A stretch of DNA of 64,000 nucleotides from Vibrio sp. S17_S38 (GTDB lineage Bacteria > Pseudomonadota > Gammaproteobacteria > Enterobacterales > Vibrionaceae). Below are positions 1-8,113 of this stretch, piece after piece. The notes beneath the pieces were generated by a model. The model was not told the DNA's origin. It did not search any database and saw only the letters and a program-made list of their open reading frames with translations. Numbering within the stretch: the first letter of the stretch is position 1; each line of letters starts with the position of its first letter. Made by a program: the position numbers and the translations under genes. The stretch is from assembly GCF_014694375.1 (NCBI RefSeq), contig NZ_JAAUWW010000018.1, forward strand, positions 1 to 64,000, written 5' to 3'.

Positions 1-102
1 AGCTGGAATATTAGAAATTAGCAATAGCTGAGCAAATAAGTGGATCAATATTAAAACGGTGAATTTTTAAAAAAGTGGATCAGATTTCAACTGGTGTTGA
101 CA
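1..102. mobile_element. End of an IS21-family insertion sequence (partial)
   Basis: Two copies of AAGTGGATCA lie at 38-47 and 73-82, 35 bp apart. Repeated copies of this kind of motif near the termini are typical of IS21-family elements. The likely outer edge is at 102, since read on the minus strand the element begins TGTCAACACC, with the 5'-TG expected for the family. The flanking hydrolase frame changes from conserved to unrelated sequence at exactly this point. A short open frame ending in a stop at 29-31 could be the tail of istB, but I cannot confirm that. The rest of the element is outside the window. Confidence 0.6.
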
Positions 103-747
103 ATTAATACCATGAACTAAAACAACCGGTGATGCTACGTCAAATTCCGCAGAGACCCAATCAACGGACATACACCAACCTTCATTGTTGACGTCCACAT
201 CAATTTTAATCGTATTGATTTGACCAAATCTAATTGTATCAATCGGAATCTCAATATTTGTATTTTGCCAAACATCATTCGATCCTTTTAACTGAGCAAT
301 ATATTCACCATTAAAGTAAACCTTATCAATTTCTGGTCCATCGATATCATATGTCGGCATACTAATTTTTACATTGCCAGATATTGTACCTATAGATTGA
401 AGTCTTCCTACATCGTCACTATTTATCTTCCCATTAGAATCCAGAACGCTATTATTTAATACTTGTGGGATATATAAGTTAATCATTAAGTCATCATTTG
501 AACAACTAGTATCCAGCCCACCTCCACTATCAATAACATACGTTCCCAGCGATTCTTCAGGTGGAGTAAACTGAGAGGTACTAAATTTCGCCATAGCTCT
601 CATCATTACAGAACCATTTATTGCTCCTGGGCCATCATTATTTGCATAGCTATTATTAGCGATAAAAACCGTACTACTAATAACTAATACTACTAATACT
701 ACTAATACTACTAATACTACTAATACTACTAATATCTTACTTACCAT
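67..747 (-). CDS. Secreted lipase/esterase-like protein, truncated by an IS
   Basis: The 226-residue frame opens with a signal peptide whose hydrophobic core is an iterated V-L-V repeat encoded by a 9-bp minisatellite, with likely cleavage after NSYA (about residue 35). An acidic, Asn-rich region with no family I recognise follows. Near the C-terminus is the motif PVVLVHGIN, the usual start of an alpha/beta-hydrolase (lipase) fold with the oxyanion-hole HG. The next codons are encoded by the end of an IS21-type element, adding 11 foreign residues before the stop at 67-69. The nucleophile and catalytic His regions are missing, so this is probably a remnant without enzyme activity. The lipase assignment rests on one motif and could be wrong. 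Confidence 0.6.
   Translation of the reverse strand: MVSKILVVLVVLVVLVVLVVLVISSTVFIANNSYANNDGPGAINGSVMMRAMAKFSTSQFTPPEESLGTYVIDSGGGLDTSCSNDDLMINLYIPQVLNNSVLDSNGKINSDDVGRLQSIGTISGNVKISMPTYDIDGPEIDKVYFNGEYIAQLKGSNDVWQNTNIEIPIDTIRFGQINTIKIDVDVNNEGWCMSVDWVSAEFDVASPVVLVHGINCQHQLKSDPLF
684..734. repeat. 9-bp minisatellite inside a signal-peptide coding region
   Basis: The unit CTAATACTA is repeated five times without change from 684 to 728, followed by a partial sixth copy. Read on the minus strand each unit encodes three residues (combinations of V, V and L), building the hydrophobic core of the signal peptide. Because the unit is a multiple of three, slippage would change signal length without a frameshift. 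Confidence 0.9.
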
Positions 748-1076
748 ATTAATCCCTTAGTATAAAATCATAATGTTATATTAATAAAAAATATATTTAT
801 TAATCATGCTTTAAACATCCGAATAAAAATAACAACATTTAAATATAGGCAGTAATGGAAAAATTAATTTTTCTAGTTTATGAGATTGATAACGCAACAA
901 TGAATGAAACAAGTGTTTGTAGTCTAAAAAGTAATAACAATACTAATGATATTAAAGTAGTTAATAACCCTATTATTTATATTCATGTGTCATGATATAG
1001 GCATAAAAAATGGCTTATCTACTTTTTAATCAAAGCAAATAAGCCATTCAATGATTTCTGCAATCAATACATATGA
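748..1076. other. Intergenic region, 329 bp
   Basis: AT-rich sequence between the truncated hydrolase and the end of aroC. It should hold the hydrolase promoter at its left end and holds the aroC terminator at 1003-1049. I see no RNA gene or convincing small ORF. Confidence 0.6.
1003..1049 (-). terminator. Rho-independent terminator of aroC
   Basis: A 9-bp inverted repeat (AATGGCTTA at 1009-1017, TAAGCCATT at 1040-1048) is followed on the minus strand by a run of T, about 30 bp past the aroC stop. The loop is long, at 22 nt. Confidence 0.7.
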
Positions 1077-2162
1077 TTAAATCTTCGGTGTCTGTGTCTC
1101 CACGCCTTGATTCTGTCCACGATGGCGCAATAAGTGATCCATCAGTACGATCGCTAACATGGCTTCAGCAATCGGTACAGCGCGGATGCCAACACAAGGG
1201 TCATGGCGTCCTTTGGTGATTAAGGAGGTTGATTCGCCATTCCGCGTAATGGTTTCACCCGGGACAGTAATGCTTGAAGTAGGTTTCAGGGCGATACTTG
1301 CTACAATATCTTGCCCAGAAGAAATACCACCTAAAATACCGCCGGCATGATTCGATTTAAATCCTTGTGGCGTCATTTCATCACGATGTTGACTGCCTTT
1401 TTGGTTAGCTACTGCAAAACCATCACCAATTTCGACACCTTTAACAGCGTTAATACCCATAAGTGCATGAGCAATGTCAGCATCTAAACGATCAAAAATA
1501 GGTTCGCCTAAACCAACGGGAACATTGGTGGCAACGACTGAAAGCTTGGCACCAATTGAATCACCTTGCTTTTTAAGATCGCGGATCAACGCATCAAAAG
1601 CTTCCACTTTGTCAGCATCAGGGCAAAAAAATGGATTATTTTCAATTTCATGCCAATCTACTTTATCAATAGTGACATCACCCATCTGTGATAAATAACC
1701 ACGGATTTCAATGCCAAATTCTTGCTTTAAATATTTTTTAGCAATGCCACCAGCAGCAACACGCATTGCCGTTTCTCTAGCAGATGATCGACCACCACCA
1801 CGGTAATCACGCACACCATACTTTTGATGATAAGTATAATCGGCATGACCAGGACGGAATTTATCCATGATTTCTGAGTAATCTTTTGAACGTTGATCAG
1901 TATTTTGAATCATAAGCCCAATAGAAGTGCCTGTGGTTTGGCCTTCAAAGACGCCCGATAAAATTTCAACTTCATCTGGTTCACGACGAGCAGTCGTATA
2001 ACGCGAGGTACCTGGACGACGACGGTCAAGGTCTTTTTGTAAGTCGGCTTCGGTAATTTCTAACCCCGGAGGACAGCCATCGACAATGCAACCTAACGCT
2101 TTACCATGACTTTCACCAAAAGTGGTTACTCGAAAATGTTGACCAATACTATTCCCTGCCAT
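1077..2162 (-). CDS. aroC: Chorismate synthase
   Basis: Chorismate synthase (EC 4.2.3.5) converts 5-enolpyruvylshikimate-3-phosphate to chorismate with reduced FMN, the last common step to the aromatic amino acids, folates, quinones and catechol siderophores. The 361-residue length is normal. Family signatures are present: the N-terminal [18 protein letters not shown] segment (about residues 16-33), the internal [29 protein letters not shown] block (about 104-132) and the C-terminal [18 protein letters not shown] block. The ATG at 2162 opens the family-typical [10 protein letters not shown] start. It lies downstream of prmB on the same strand, but a terminator separates the two, so it probably also has its own promoter in the 250-bp gap. 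Confidence 0.98.
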   Translation of the reverse strand: MAGNSIGQHFRVTTFGESHGKALGCIVDGCPPGLEITEADLQKDLDRRRPGTSRYTTARREPDEVEILSGVFEGQTTGTSIGLMIQNTDQRSKDYSEIMDKFRPGHADYTYHQKYGVRDYRGGGRSSARETAMRVAAGGIAKKYLKQEFGIEIRGYLSQMGDVTIDKVDWHEIENNPFFCPDADKVEAFDALIRDLKKQGDSIGAKLSVVATNVPVGLGEPIFDRLDADIAHALMGINAVKGVEIGDGFAVANQKGSQHRDEMTPQGFKSNHAGGILGGISSGQDIVASIALKPTSSITVPGETITRNGESTSLITKGRHDPCVGIRAVPIAEAMLAIVLMDHLLRHRGQNQGVETQTPKI

Positions 2163-2350
2163 GAATCCCTCTTTTACTTTGCTCTTAATGCCGATCTTAA
2201 TTTCTGTCTAGCTTGTCTATATGAACAAAGTCTATATAAACCAAGCCTCCATAAATAAAGTTAATCGACCAAATATTTATCATGACTAGATAGTGTCGCC
2301 ATGACATAAACTTGTAAACCCTATTTATAAAAATAATCTGCGTTTTTTAA

Positions 2351-2385
2351 GATAAAAATGCCAGTATCCGAACAATACTGGCATT
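2351..2385 (-). terminator. Terminator after prmB
   Basis: A perfect 11-bp inverted repeat (AATGCCAGTAT at 2357-2367, ATACTGGCATT at 2375-2385) with a 7-nt loop is followed by T residues on the minus strand, just downstream of the prmB stop. Confidence 0.85.
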
Positions 2386-2413
2386 CAAAATTCATACTGG
2401 CTGCAATTTCTTG

Positions 2414-3346
2414 TTATTTTTTATAAATAGAGAACTCAGCAGCGTGCTCAACTAGCTGATCACGAGTTAATAAAAACACCCCATGACCACCATTTTCAAA
2501 CTCAAGCCAAGTGAATGGAATGTGCGGATATTGCTCCATTACATGCACCATTGAATTGCCAACTTCACAAATCAAAATGCCTTGTTCTGTTAAGTAATCA
2601 GGTGCATCAGCAAGAATTCTGCGCATAAGTTTGAGGCCATCTCTTCCTGCCGCTAAACCTAGCTCTGGCTCATGGCGGAACTCTTGTGGCAAGTTATCCA
2701 TATCTTCTTGATCGACATACGGTGGATTACTCACGATAATATCGTATTGATCTTGTGGTATATCGTTCAATAAATCCGAACGAAATGGGAAGACTTGCTG
2801 CTCTAGACCGTGATCGGTAATGTTACGTTCAGCGACATCTAAGGCATCAACCGAAATATCGACAGCATCGACCTCTGCGCCTTCAAATGCATAGGCACAT
2901 GCAATCGCAATACAACCGCTCCCCGTACATAAATCCATAATGCGCGTTGGTTCTTGAATTAACCAAGGCTGGAATTTATTTTCGATCAATTCACCAATTG
3001 GTGACCGTGGAACGAGAACTCGCTCATCAACATAAAATTCAAGCCCACAGAACCATGCTTTGTTGGTGAGATAAGCCGTCGGCGTACGTTCATTTATACG
3101 CTGAATTACACGCTCAACAATACGCAAACGTTCACTATGAATTAGCCGAGAGCTTAATACATGCGGTGGGACATCAATCGGAAGATATAAAGTAGGTAAA
3201 ATCAACTGAACCGCTTCATCCCAAGAGTTGTCTGTACCTTGGCCATAAAACAGACCAGCAGCGTTAAAACGACTTACCGTCCAACGGATCATATCTTGCA
3301 AGGTATGCAGTTCCGATACCGCTTCATCAATAAAAATTTTATCCAC
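2414..3346 (-). CDS. prmB: 50S ribosomal protein L3 glutamine methyltransferase
   Basis: PrmB uses S-adenosylmethionine to N5-methylate a glutamine of ribosomal protein L3. The 310-residue protein has the Rossmann SAM-binding motif [12 protein letters not shown] (about 138-149) and the catalytic NPPY tetrapeptide (207-210), which holds the glutamine amide. The N-terminal helical domain and the length fit PrmB rather than the release-factor enzyme PrmC. The next gene, smrB, is divergent, with a 115-bp shared promoter region. The prmB/smrB pairing next to aroC is the same as in enterobacteria. Confidence 0.96.
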   Translation of the reverse strand: MDKIFIDEAVSELHTLQDMIRWTVSRFNAAGLFYGQGTDNSWDEAVQLILPTLYLPIDVPPHVLSSRLIHSERLRIVERVIQRINERTPTAYLTNKAWFCGLEFYVDERVLVPRSPIGELIENKFQPWLIQEPTRIMDLCTGSGCIAIACAYAFEGAEVDAVDISVDALDVAERNITDHGLEQQVFPFRSDLLNDIPQDQYDIIVSNPPYVDQEDMDNLPQEFRHEPELGLAAGRDGLKLMRRILADAPDYLTEQGILICEVGNSMVHVMEQYPHIPFTWLEFENGGHGVFLLTRDQLVEHAAEFSIYKK

Positions 3347-3461
3347 TTAAGTCTCCGGTCTTGTGTCCATCTAGTATTTATACGCACATCAACCATTACG
3401 ATGCTCGCAACTTAGCCATGCTTGAGGTTACAATACTGCCCCTTATCAGTAAGGATTTTCC

Positions 3462-3992
3462 ATGAGTGAAAAAGACACCAACATAGATGATGAATTTGCG
3501 CTGTTTCAACTAGAAATAAAGGGCGTAAAAAAGTTGCCACAGGATACCATAATCCATGAGCCTAAAAAGGCTTTACAGCAAAAAGAAATTCGCCGTACTT
3601 TTCGTGAAGCCAAAGATAATGAGTTCTACTTTTCGGATGAATTTGTGCCAATGCTCAGCACCGATGGACCAACACGTTATGCACGAGATGATGTTTCTAA
3701 ATATGAAGTAAAACGCTTACGTCGCGGCGTTTATGTACCGGATGTTTTTCTTGATTTACATGGTATGACACAAAACGAAGCCAAACGTGAGTTAGGTTCA
3801 ATGCTGGCTTATTGTGTCAAAGAAGGTATATCTTGTGCCAGTGTTATGCACGGTATTGGTAAACATATTTTAAAACAAAAAGTGCCACTTTGGCTCGCGC
3901 AGCATCCGGATGTAATGGCCTATCATCAAGCGCCACTTGAATTTGGTGGTAATGGCGCTTTACTTGTTCTTATTTCGATTCCTGAGAGATGA
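3462..3992 (+). CDS. smrB: Smr-domain endonuclease SmrB (ribosome rescue factor)
   Basis: SmrB is recruited to collided ribosomes and cleaves the mRNA between them so that tmRNA rescue can start. The 176-residue protein has a basic and acidic N-terminal extension and a C-terminal Smr domain with the DLHGMT motif (98-103) and the second conserved segment MHGIGKHILKQ, which form the nuclease active site and nucleic-acid contact. Start and length agree with enterobacterial YfcN. It is divergent from prmB and convergent with sixA, a neighbourhood conserved with E. coli. Confidence 0.94.
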   Translation: MSEKDTNIDDEFALFQLEIKGVKKLPQDTIIHEPKKALQQKEIRRTFREAKDNEFYFSDEFVPMLSTDGPTRYARDDVSKYEVKRLRRGVYVPDVFLDLHGMTQNEAKRELGSMLAYCVKEGISCASVMHGIGKHILKQKVPLWLAQHPDVMAYHQAPLEFGGNGALLVLISIPER

Positions 3993-4069
3993 ACACCCTC
4001 AATACACTCACCATCAAGCTATATATAAATATAAGCAAGCTATGCATAACCCAACTATTTATCCAAAAA

Positions 4070-4528
4070 TTATAATTGCCAAAGAACCTCACCATTACGC
4101 GCCTCTAGATCATAGTCAATGCATACCATGCCAGATGTTGGGAACATAGGTGGATGAATACCTGTCACAAAATCTGCAGTTAAGTAACCAACTAATGGCA
4201 AATGAGAAACTAAAATAACGCTTTCTAATGTTTGAGCTTGAGCAAGTGCGCAAACATAATCAACTACAGAGTCAGAGTCTCCATACGGAGTAATATCGTC
4301 ACATTCTTCAATCTTATTCGCCGTTAAAACCTGTGAAAGTATTTTCCACGTCTGCTGTGCTCTCAAATAAGGGCTAACCAATGCCAAATCAAATTGGTCT
4401 ACTTTTTTTTGTTTGCAGTTTTTTGCCACTTGCAGTGATTGCTTCTGACCAAGTTCACTTAATGGTCTTTCCGCATCTGTCGCCGCAAATGGCTCAGCAT
4501 CGCCATGGCGCATAATAAAAATCCGCAT
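4070..4528 (-). CDS. sixA: Phosphohistidine phosphatase SixA
   Basis: SixA is a small histidine phosphatase that removes phosphate from phosphohistidine, in E. coli from ArcB and from the PTSNtr protein NPr. The 152-residue sequence begins MRIFIMRHGDAE, with the RHG catalytic motif and nucleophilic His8; the second active-site His is in VILVSHLPLVG. It is a single-domain histidine-phosphatase fold with no signal peptide. It is convergent with smrB (77-bp gap). In E. coli fadJ comes next; here a 10-kb block is inserted in between. Confidence 0.95.
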   Translation of the reverse strand: MRIFIMRHGDAEPFAATDAERPLSELGQKQSLQVAKNCKQKKVDQFDLALVSPYLRAQQTWKILSQVLTANKIEECDDITPYGDSDSVVDYVCALAQAQTLESVILVSHLPLVGYLTADFVTGIHPPMFPTSGMVCIDYDLEARNGEVLWQL

Positions 4529-4662
4529 ACATCACCTTACTAACAGTATTACGTCTAAATTGATAATAGCAGTATACCAAGATATTACGTGCGTTTGTCG
4601 ATGCAAATAACACTCTGAGGAAATATCTTCTACCACTAAGTAGAATGCTCACATTGACGACT

Positions 4663-5895
4663 TTATTCTATTTTTGATATCGCAATAACATTGGAAATAA
4701 AAGCCTGCTCTGTCATTTTCGTGTTGATGAAGTACTTATAAATCTCATTCACTAAAAGACGCTGCTTTCTTGGATCGATGGCCATTGAATCCGTCATACT
4801 CGGTAATAACGTATTACTTACTTCTGAACGGGTATAATCTTGATTCGACTTTCGAGAACAAGCATTATAATCACTTACATCGATATCATTCCTTGGTGGA
4901 ATTGAACCTTTCAATCTGTTGAAATCATGAAGGAATTTCTTTTGTGACAATTTTTTAAAGAGTTGTTCTACTTGATCAAAATTCTGACTACCACTTAAGC
5001 TAATTAAGCTATCCATATTGAATACAAAATTATCTTGTGTCTGTGGCGCAACAAAACAGGCAATATTATTTTGCGTTTTTTCATTTGCCACATTTAACTC
5101 ACCAATAACCCAGTCGCCAGTAATTTGCATCGCAGCTTGACCTTGAAATAATTTATCCGTTTCTTGTTGCCATGTAGATTGAGTTAAATCTTTATTGATT
5201 GCCAAAGAGATCTCTCGGAAAACGGAAAGAACCTCATGAGTTTTGGCGCTATTAATAGTCTCTGCATTAATATCAACCAGCGCATTGTGATAATACTCAC
5301 TACCACCTAATCCCAGTGCAATATTTTCAAATAAAATCGAAATTTGCCATGAGTCCTTTCCTAGCGCTATAGGTTGAATTCCCATCGATTTAAGCTGATG
5401 GATAGCAACCAGTAAATCTCTCCATGTAGTTGGCGGAGTAAGGTGACTTTGCTTAAAAACAGCCTTATTAAGCCACAGCCAATTTGTTCGATGAATGGTT
5501 AATGGGAGAGAAACATAACGACCTTCAAAGCTGTTAATCTGAGTGACCAACGGCCGCAGTGTATGTTGCCAGTCTTGAGTCTTTGCCAGTTTATCTAAAT
5601 AATTAACAAAGCCTAACTGTGCCCAAGACAGAATGTCGGTGCCTTCAATCTGAGCAACTTCTGGTGGCGTGCCTGCTATCGCTCTAGCTTGTAAAACATA
5701 CATGGCATTTTCACCGCCAGATCCTACAATCGATTTAGGCTCCCAACCAGAATGCTGTCTATCCATAACCTTCTCCAGGTAAGATAATGCATTGAGCTCA
5801 CCTTTCGAAGACCACCAATGCAATAACTCCAATGGTTTAGCTTGCGAGGCAAAACTGAGAGTGATTAACAGTAATAAAGCGATAAATTTTTTCAT
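4663..5895 (-). CDS. GtsA-like periplasmic sugar-binding protein linked to a two-component system
   Basis: This 410-residue extracytoplasmic binding protein has a Sec signal peptide (cleavage near SQA-KPL) and the cluster-B sugar-binding fold. Stretches such as ELLHWWSSKGE, GSGGENAMYVLQAR, THEVL and QITGDWVIGEL resemble glucose/mannose-binding proteins of the GtsA type. No permease or ATPase gene is nearby. Its start overlaps the histidine kinase stop by 4 bp (5892-5895), so it is the third gene of a response regulator-kinase-binding protein operon. I infer that it presents a hexose to the kinase's periplasmic domain rather than feeding a transporter. It could also serve an ABC permease encoded elsewhere. 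Confidence 0.8.
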   Translation of the reverse strand: MKKFIALLLLITLSFASQAKPLELLHWWSSKGELNALSYLEKVMDRQHSGWEPKSIVGSGGENAMYVLQARAIAGTPPEVAQIEGTDILSWAQLGFVNYLDKLAKTQDWQHTLRPLVTQINSFEGRYVSLPLTIHRTNWLWLNKAVFKQSHLTPPTTWRDLLVAIHQLKSMGIQPIALGKDSWQISILFENIALGLGGSEYYHNALVDINAETINSAKTHEVLSVFREISLAINKDLTQSTWQQETDKLFQGQAAMQITGDWVIGELNVANEKTQNNIACFVAPQTQDNFVFNMDSLISLSGSQNFDQVEQLFKKLSQKKFLHDFNRLKGSIPPRNDIDVSDYNACSRKSNQDYTRSEVSNTLLPSMTDSMAIDPRKQRLLVNEIYKYFINTKMTEQAFISNVIAISKIE

Positions 5896-7325
5896 ACGTT
5901 ATTGATAAATTTAAGTTGAACGGTAATGCCATCACCAGAATTATTTTGAATTGTTATATCGCCACCATGGGATTTCATAATGTTATAAGCGATACTCAAC
6001 CCAAGCCCTGTTCCTGAAAGACTAAGCGCATTATCCCCTCTAAAATAAGGCTCAAATACTTTTTCGATATCGTTTGAATCTACTCCAATACCGTCATCAA
6101 TAAAATTAATCTTGGTATACATTTCATCTTGCTCCACCGTAATCGAAACATGCTCCCCATACTTAATGCCGTTATCAATAATATTTTGCATACAGCGTTG
6201 AACGGCAAGTGGCTTACCTAAAATATAACATTCTGGATGGCTGGGTAGTTGAACTTGAGAGGCGCTATAAGGCGAAGCGCAATGCTTTAAAACCTGTTCA
6301 ATATTGATCACATCAAGTTCTTCATGGATATCCGTATCCGACATGCACTGCAATACATCTTTTGCCATTTTATCTATATCATTCAACGATTTTTCAAACT
6401 TCTCTCGAGTAATGGGATCATCAAGCATTTCTGTTCTTAATTTTAAGCACGCCAATGGTGTACGTAGATCGTGAGAAATGGTTCGAAACAACATTTCGCG
6501 GTCAATAATAAAAGACTTTATCCGGCGATCCATTTTATTGAATGCATAAATTGCAGCTTGTATTTCAACGCTGCCCTCTTGCTTTAATGTGATACTTTTC
6601 GACTTTAAATCCATTTGAGTCGCGGCTTTCGCCAAATTACGAATAGGTTTAATTTCTTTACGCAATGACAGCCAACTGATCACAAAAATCAATACTGCGG
6701 AACACACAATTAAAAAAATCAGGCTGGAACTAATAGGAAAGCTATTCTCAGATAAATAACTCATTGGCAACATAGCGGCTAAATAAAACCAATCATCTTG
6801 CTTAATTTTTACCTGAATAACCAAAACGGGTGGATTATCTTCTTCATTAGAAAGACCAAAAGCCGACCACTGATTAGGTAACTCATTAATGAAGACTTCA
6901 CTATTCAACACTTTCAAATCATCTTTTAAAGTGAAATCGACATTCACCATATCCAAACTCAATTGTTTAGATAACTCAGTTTCTACTTTTTGTTTTATGC
7001 TTCTCATTTTATCGGAGGCAGTCAATGTATTAGAGTCTATTTTGTGGTTGTTTAAGGACACAAAAAAACGATTCCCCCCGATGTCTCGCAACTGATTAAT
7101 CACTAAATAACGATAATCACGAGGAATATTGACCAAAAAAGAGACGGTAGAAGATGAGCTCAACGCTAAGTTGATCGCTTCATTTTGCAGGCTTTTCAGC
7201 TCCATATTTTGGTTTTGTTTATACCAAAGAAAGCCCGTAAAAAGCTCCACAGAAATAATAACAACCATAAGAATAATACTGGTGCGGTTAACCAAAGACT
7301 TTGGCTTAAATTTATGCAGATTCAT
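5892..7325 (-). CDS. Sensor histidine kinase with periplasmic sensor domain
   Basis: The 477-residue kinase has a first membrane helix (about 16-35), a periplasmic domain of about 160 residues (36-198), a second helix (about 199-220), a HAMP linker (about 221-274), a HisKA H-box ISHDLRTPL with His285, and an ATPase domain with N-box IIDNGIKYG (Asn385), G1 DDGIGVD and G2 GTGLGLS. It is therefore expected to be catalytically competent. Its start overlaps the response regulator by 14 bp and its end overlaps the binding-protein gene by 4 bp, which implies translational coupling. The architecture resembles EnvZ/GltS-type kinases. The ligand is unknown; the coupled binding protein suggests a sugar. 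Confidence 0.92.
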   Translation of the reverse strand: MNLHKFKPKSLVNRTSIILMVVIISVELFTGFLWYKQNQNMELKSLQNEAINLALSSSSTVSFLVNIPRDYRYLVINQLRDIGGNRFFVSLNNHKIDSNTLTASDKMRSIKQKVETELSKQLSLDMVNVDFTLKDDLKVLNSEVFINELPNQWSAFGLSNEEDNPPVLVIQVKIKQDDWFYLAAMLPMSYLSENSFPISSSLIFLIVCSAVLIFVISWLSLRKEIKPIRNLAKAATQMDLKSKSITLKQEGSVEIQAAIYAFNKMDRRIKSFIIDREMLFRTISHDLRTPLACLKLRTEMLDDPITREKFEKSLNDIDKMAKDVLQCMSDTDIHEELDVINIEQVLKHCASPYSASQVQLPSHPECYILGKPLAVQRCMQNIIDNGIKYGEHVSITVEQDEMYTKINFIDDGIGVDSNDIEKVFEPYFRGDNALSLSGTGLGLSIAYNIMKSHGGDITIQNNSGDGITVQLKFINNV

Positions 7326-8019
7326 GATAATAATCTACCGCAAGTAAATAACCTTTATTACGCATGGTTAAGATAATACTCCTATCATGGTCATTAAGCT
7401 GAGTTCTTAACCTAGCAATTTGCACATCAATTGTTCGGCTACTTGGATCGGTCTCTCTGCCCCAAATTTCTTGAGAAATAACATCGCGAGAAAGCACCGA
7501 ATTTCTATTCATAAGGAATAAGTTGAGTAGCGTAAAATCGGCACCTGAAAGCTGTTTTACTTCCCCATTTTTTCCTGTGATTTTCCGAGTAATACTGTCC
7601 AAGCACCATTGATCAAAGAAAAAATGACGAGAAGTAAACGAGGACTCAGCATAGCTAGAACGACGTAAATTAGCCTTAATTCTAGCCAATAACTCTCTAG
7701 GACTAAACGACTTCGTCACATAATCATCTGCGCCCATTTCTAATGCGGCTACCCTATCTGCCTCGTCGGTTATTGCCGTAAGCATGATAATTGGCACATG
7801 AGAAACTTTACGAATGTGGGCACATAGACTAAAACCATCTTCACCAGGAAGCATAATGTCTAACACAATAAGGTCGGGTTTTTGCACAGCAAATTGCTGC
7901 TTCATTTCACTACCATTGTGCGCCACATCCACAATAAACCCAGCCTTCGTTAAATACTCACTCAAGGCATCAGTCAGCTCATGGTTATCATCGACAACGA
8001 GAATATGTTTATAGTCCAT
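7312..8019 (-). CDS. OmpR-family response regulator
   Basis: The 235-residue regulator has an N-terminal receiver domain with acidic pocket DD at 10-11, phosphoacceptor Asp54 in IVLDIMLPG and the switch/Lys region AITDEADRV...DDYVTKSFSPREL. The C-terminal winged-helix domain is of OmpR type (about 130-230, ending NKGYLLA). It is the first gene of the RR-kinase-binding protein operon. A terminator at 8061-8092 separates it from the upstream PTS gene, so its promoter must lie in about 8020-8060. Likely targets, by proximity only, are the PTS gene and its own operon. Confidence 0.93.
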   Translation of the reverse strand: MDYKHILVVDDNHELTDALSEYLTKAGFIVDVAHNGSEMKQQFAVQKPDLIVLDIMLPGEDGFSLCAHIRKVSHVPIIMLTAITDEADRVAALEMGADDYVTKSFSPRELLARIKANLRRSSYAESSFTSRHFFFDQWCLDSITRKITGKNGEVKQLSGADFTLLNLFLMNRNSVLSRDVISQEIWGRETDPSSRTIDVQIARLRTQLNDHDRSIILTMRNKGYLLAVDYYHESA

Positions 8020-8060
8020 AGCACCTTTCCGTTAGTCATATATCCGAAAGTTTAAATGAC

Positions 8061-8092
8061 AAAAAACCGCTACCATCTCAATAGTAGCGGTT
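8061..8092 (-). terminator. Terminator of the PTS EIICB gene
   Basis: A 9-bp stem (AACCGCTAC at 8065-8073, GTAGCGGTT at 8084-8092) is followed by six T on the minus strand, 22 bp past the PTS stop. It makes the PTS gene a separate transcription unit from the two-component operon. Confidence 0.88.
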
Positions 8093-8113
8093 AAATTTAG
8101 CACGCTAACAGTA

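Noticed and set aside
4561..4662. Hairpin-like AAGATATT/AATATCTT between sixA and the sugar-binding protein as a terminator
   Set aside because: The repeat is AT-only with a long loop and no T run.
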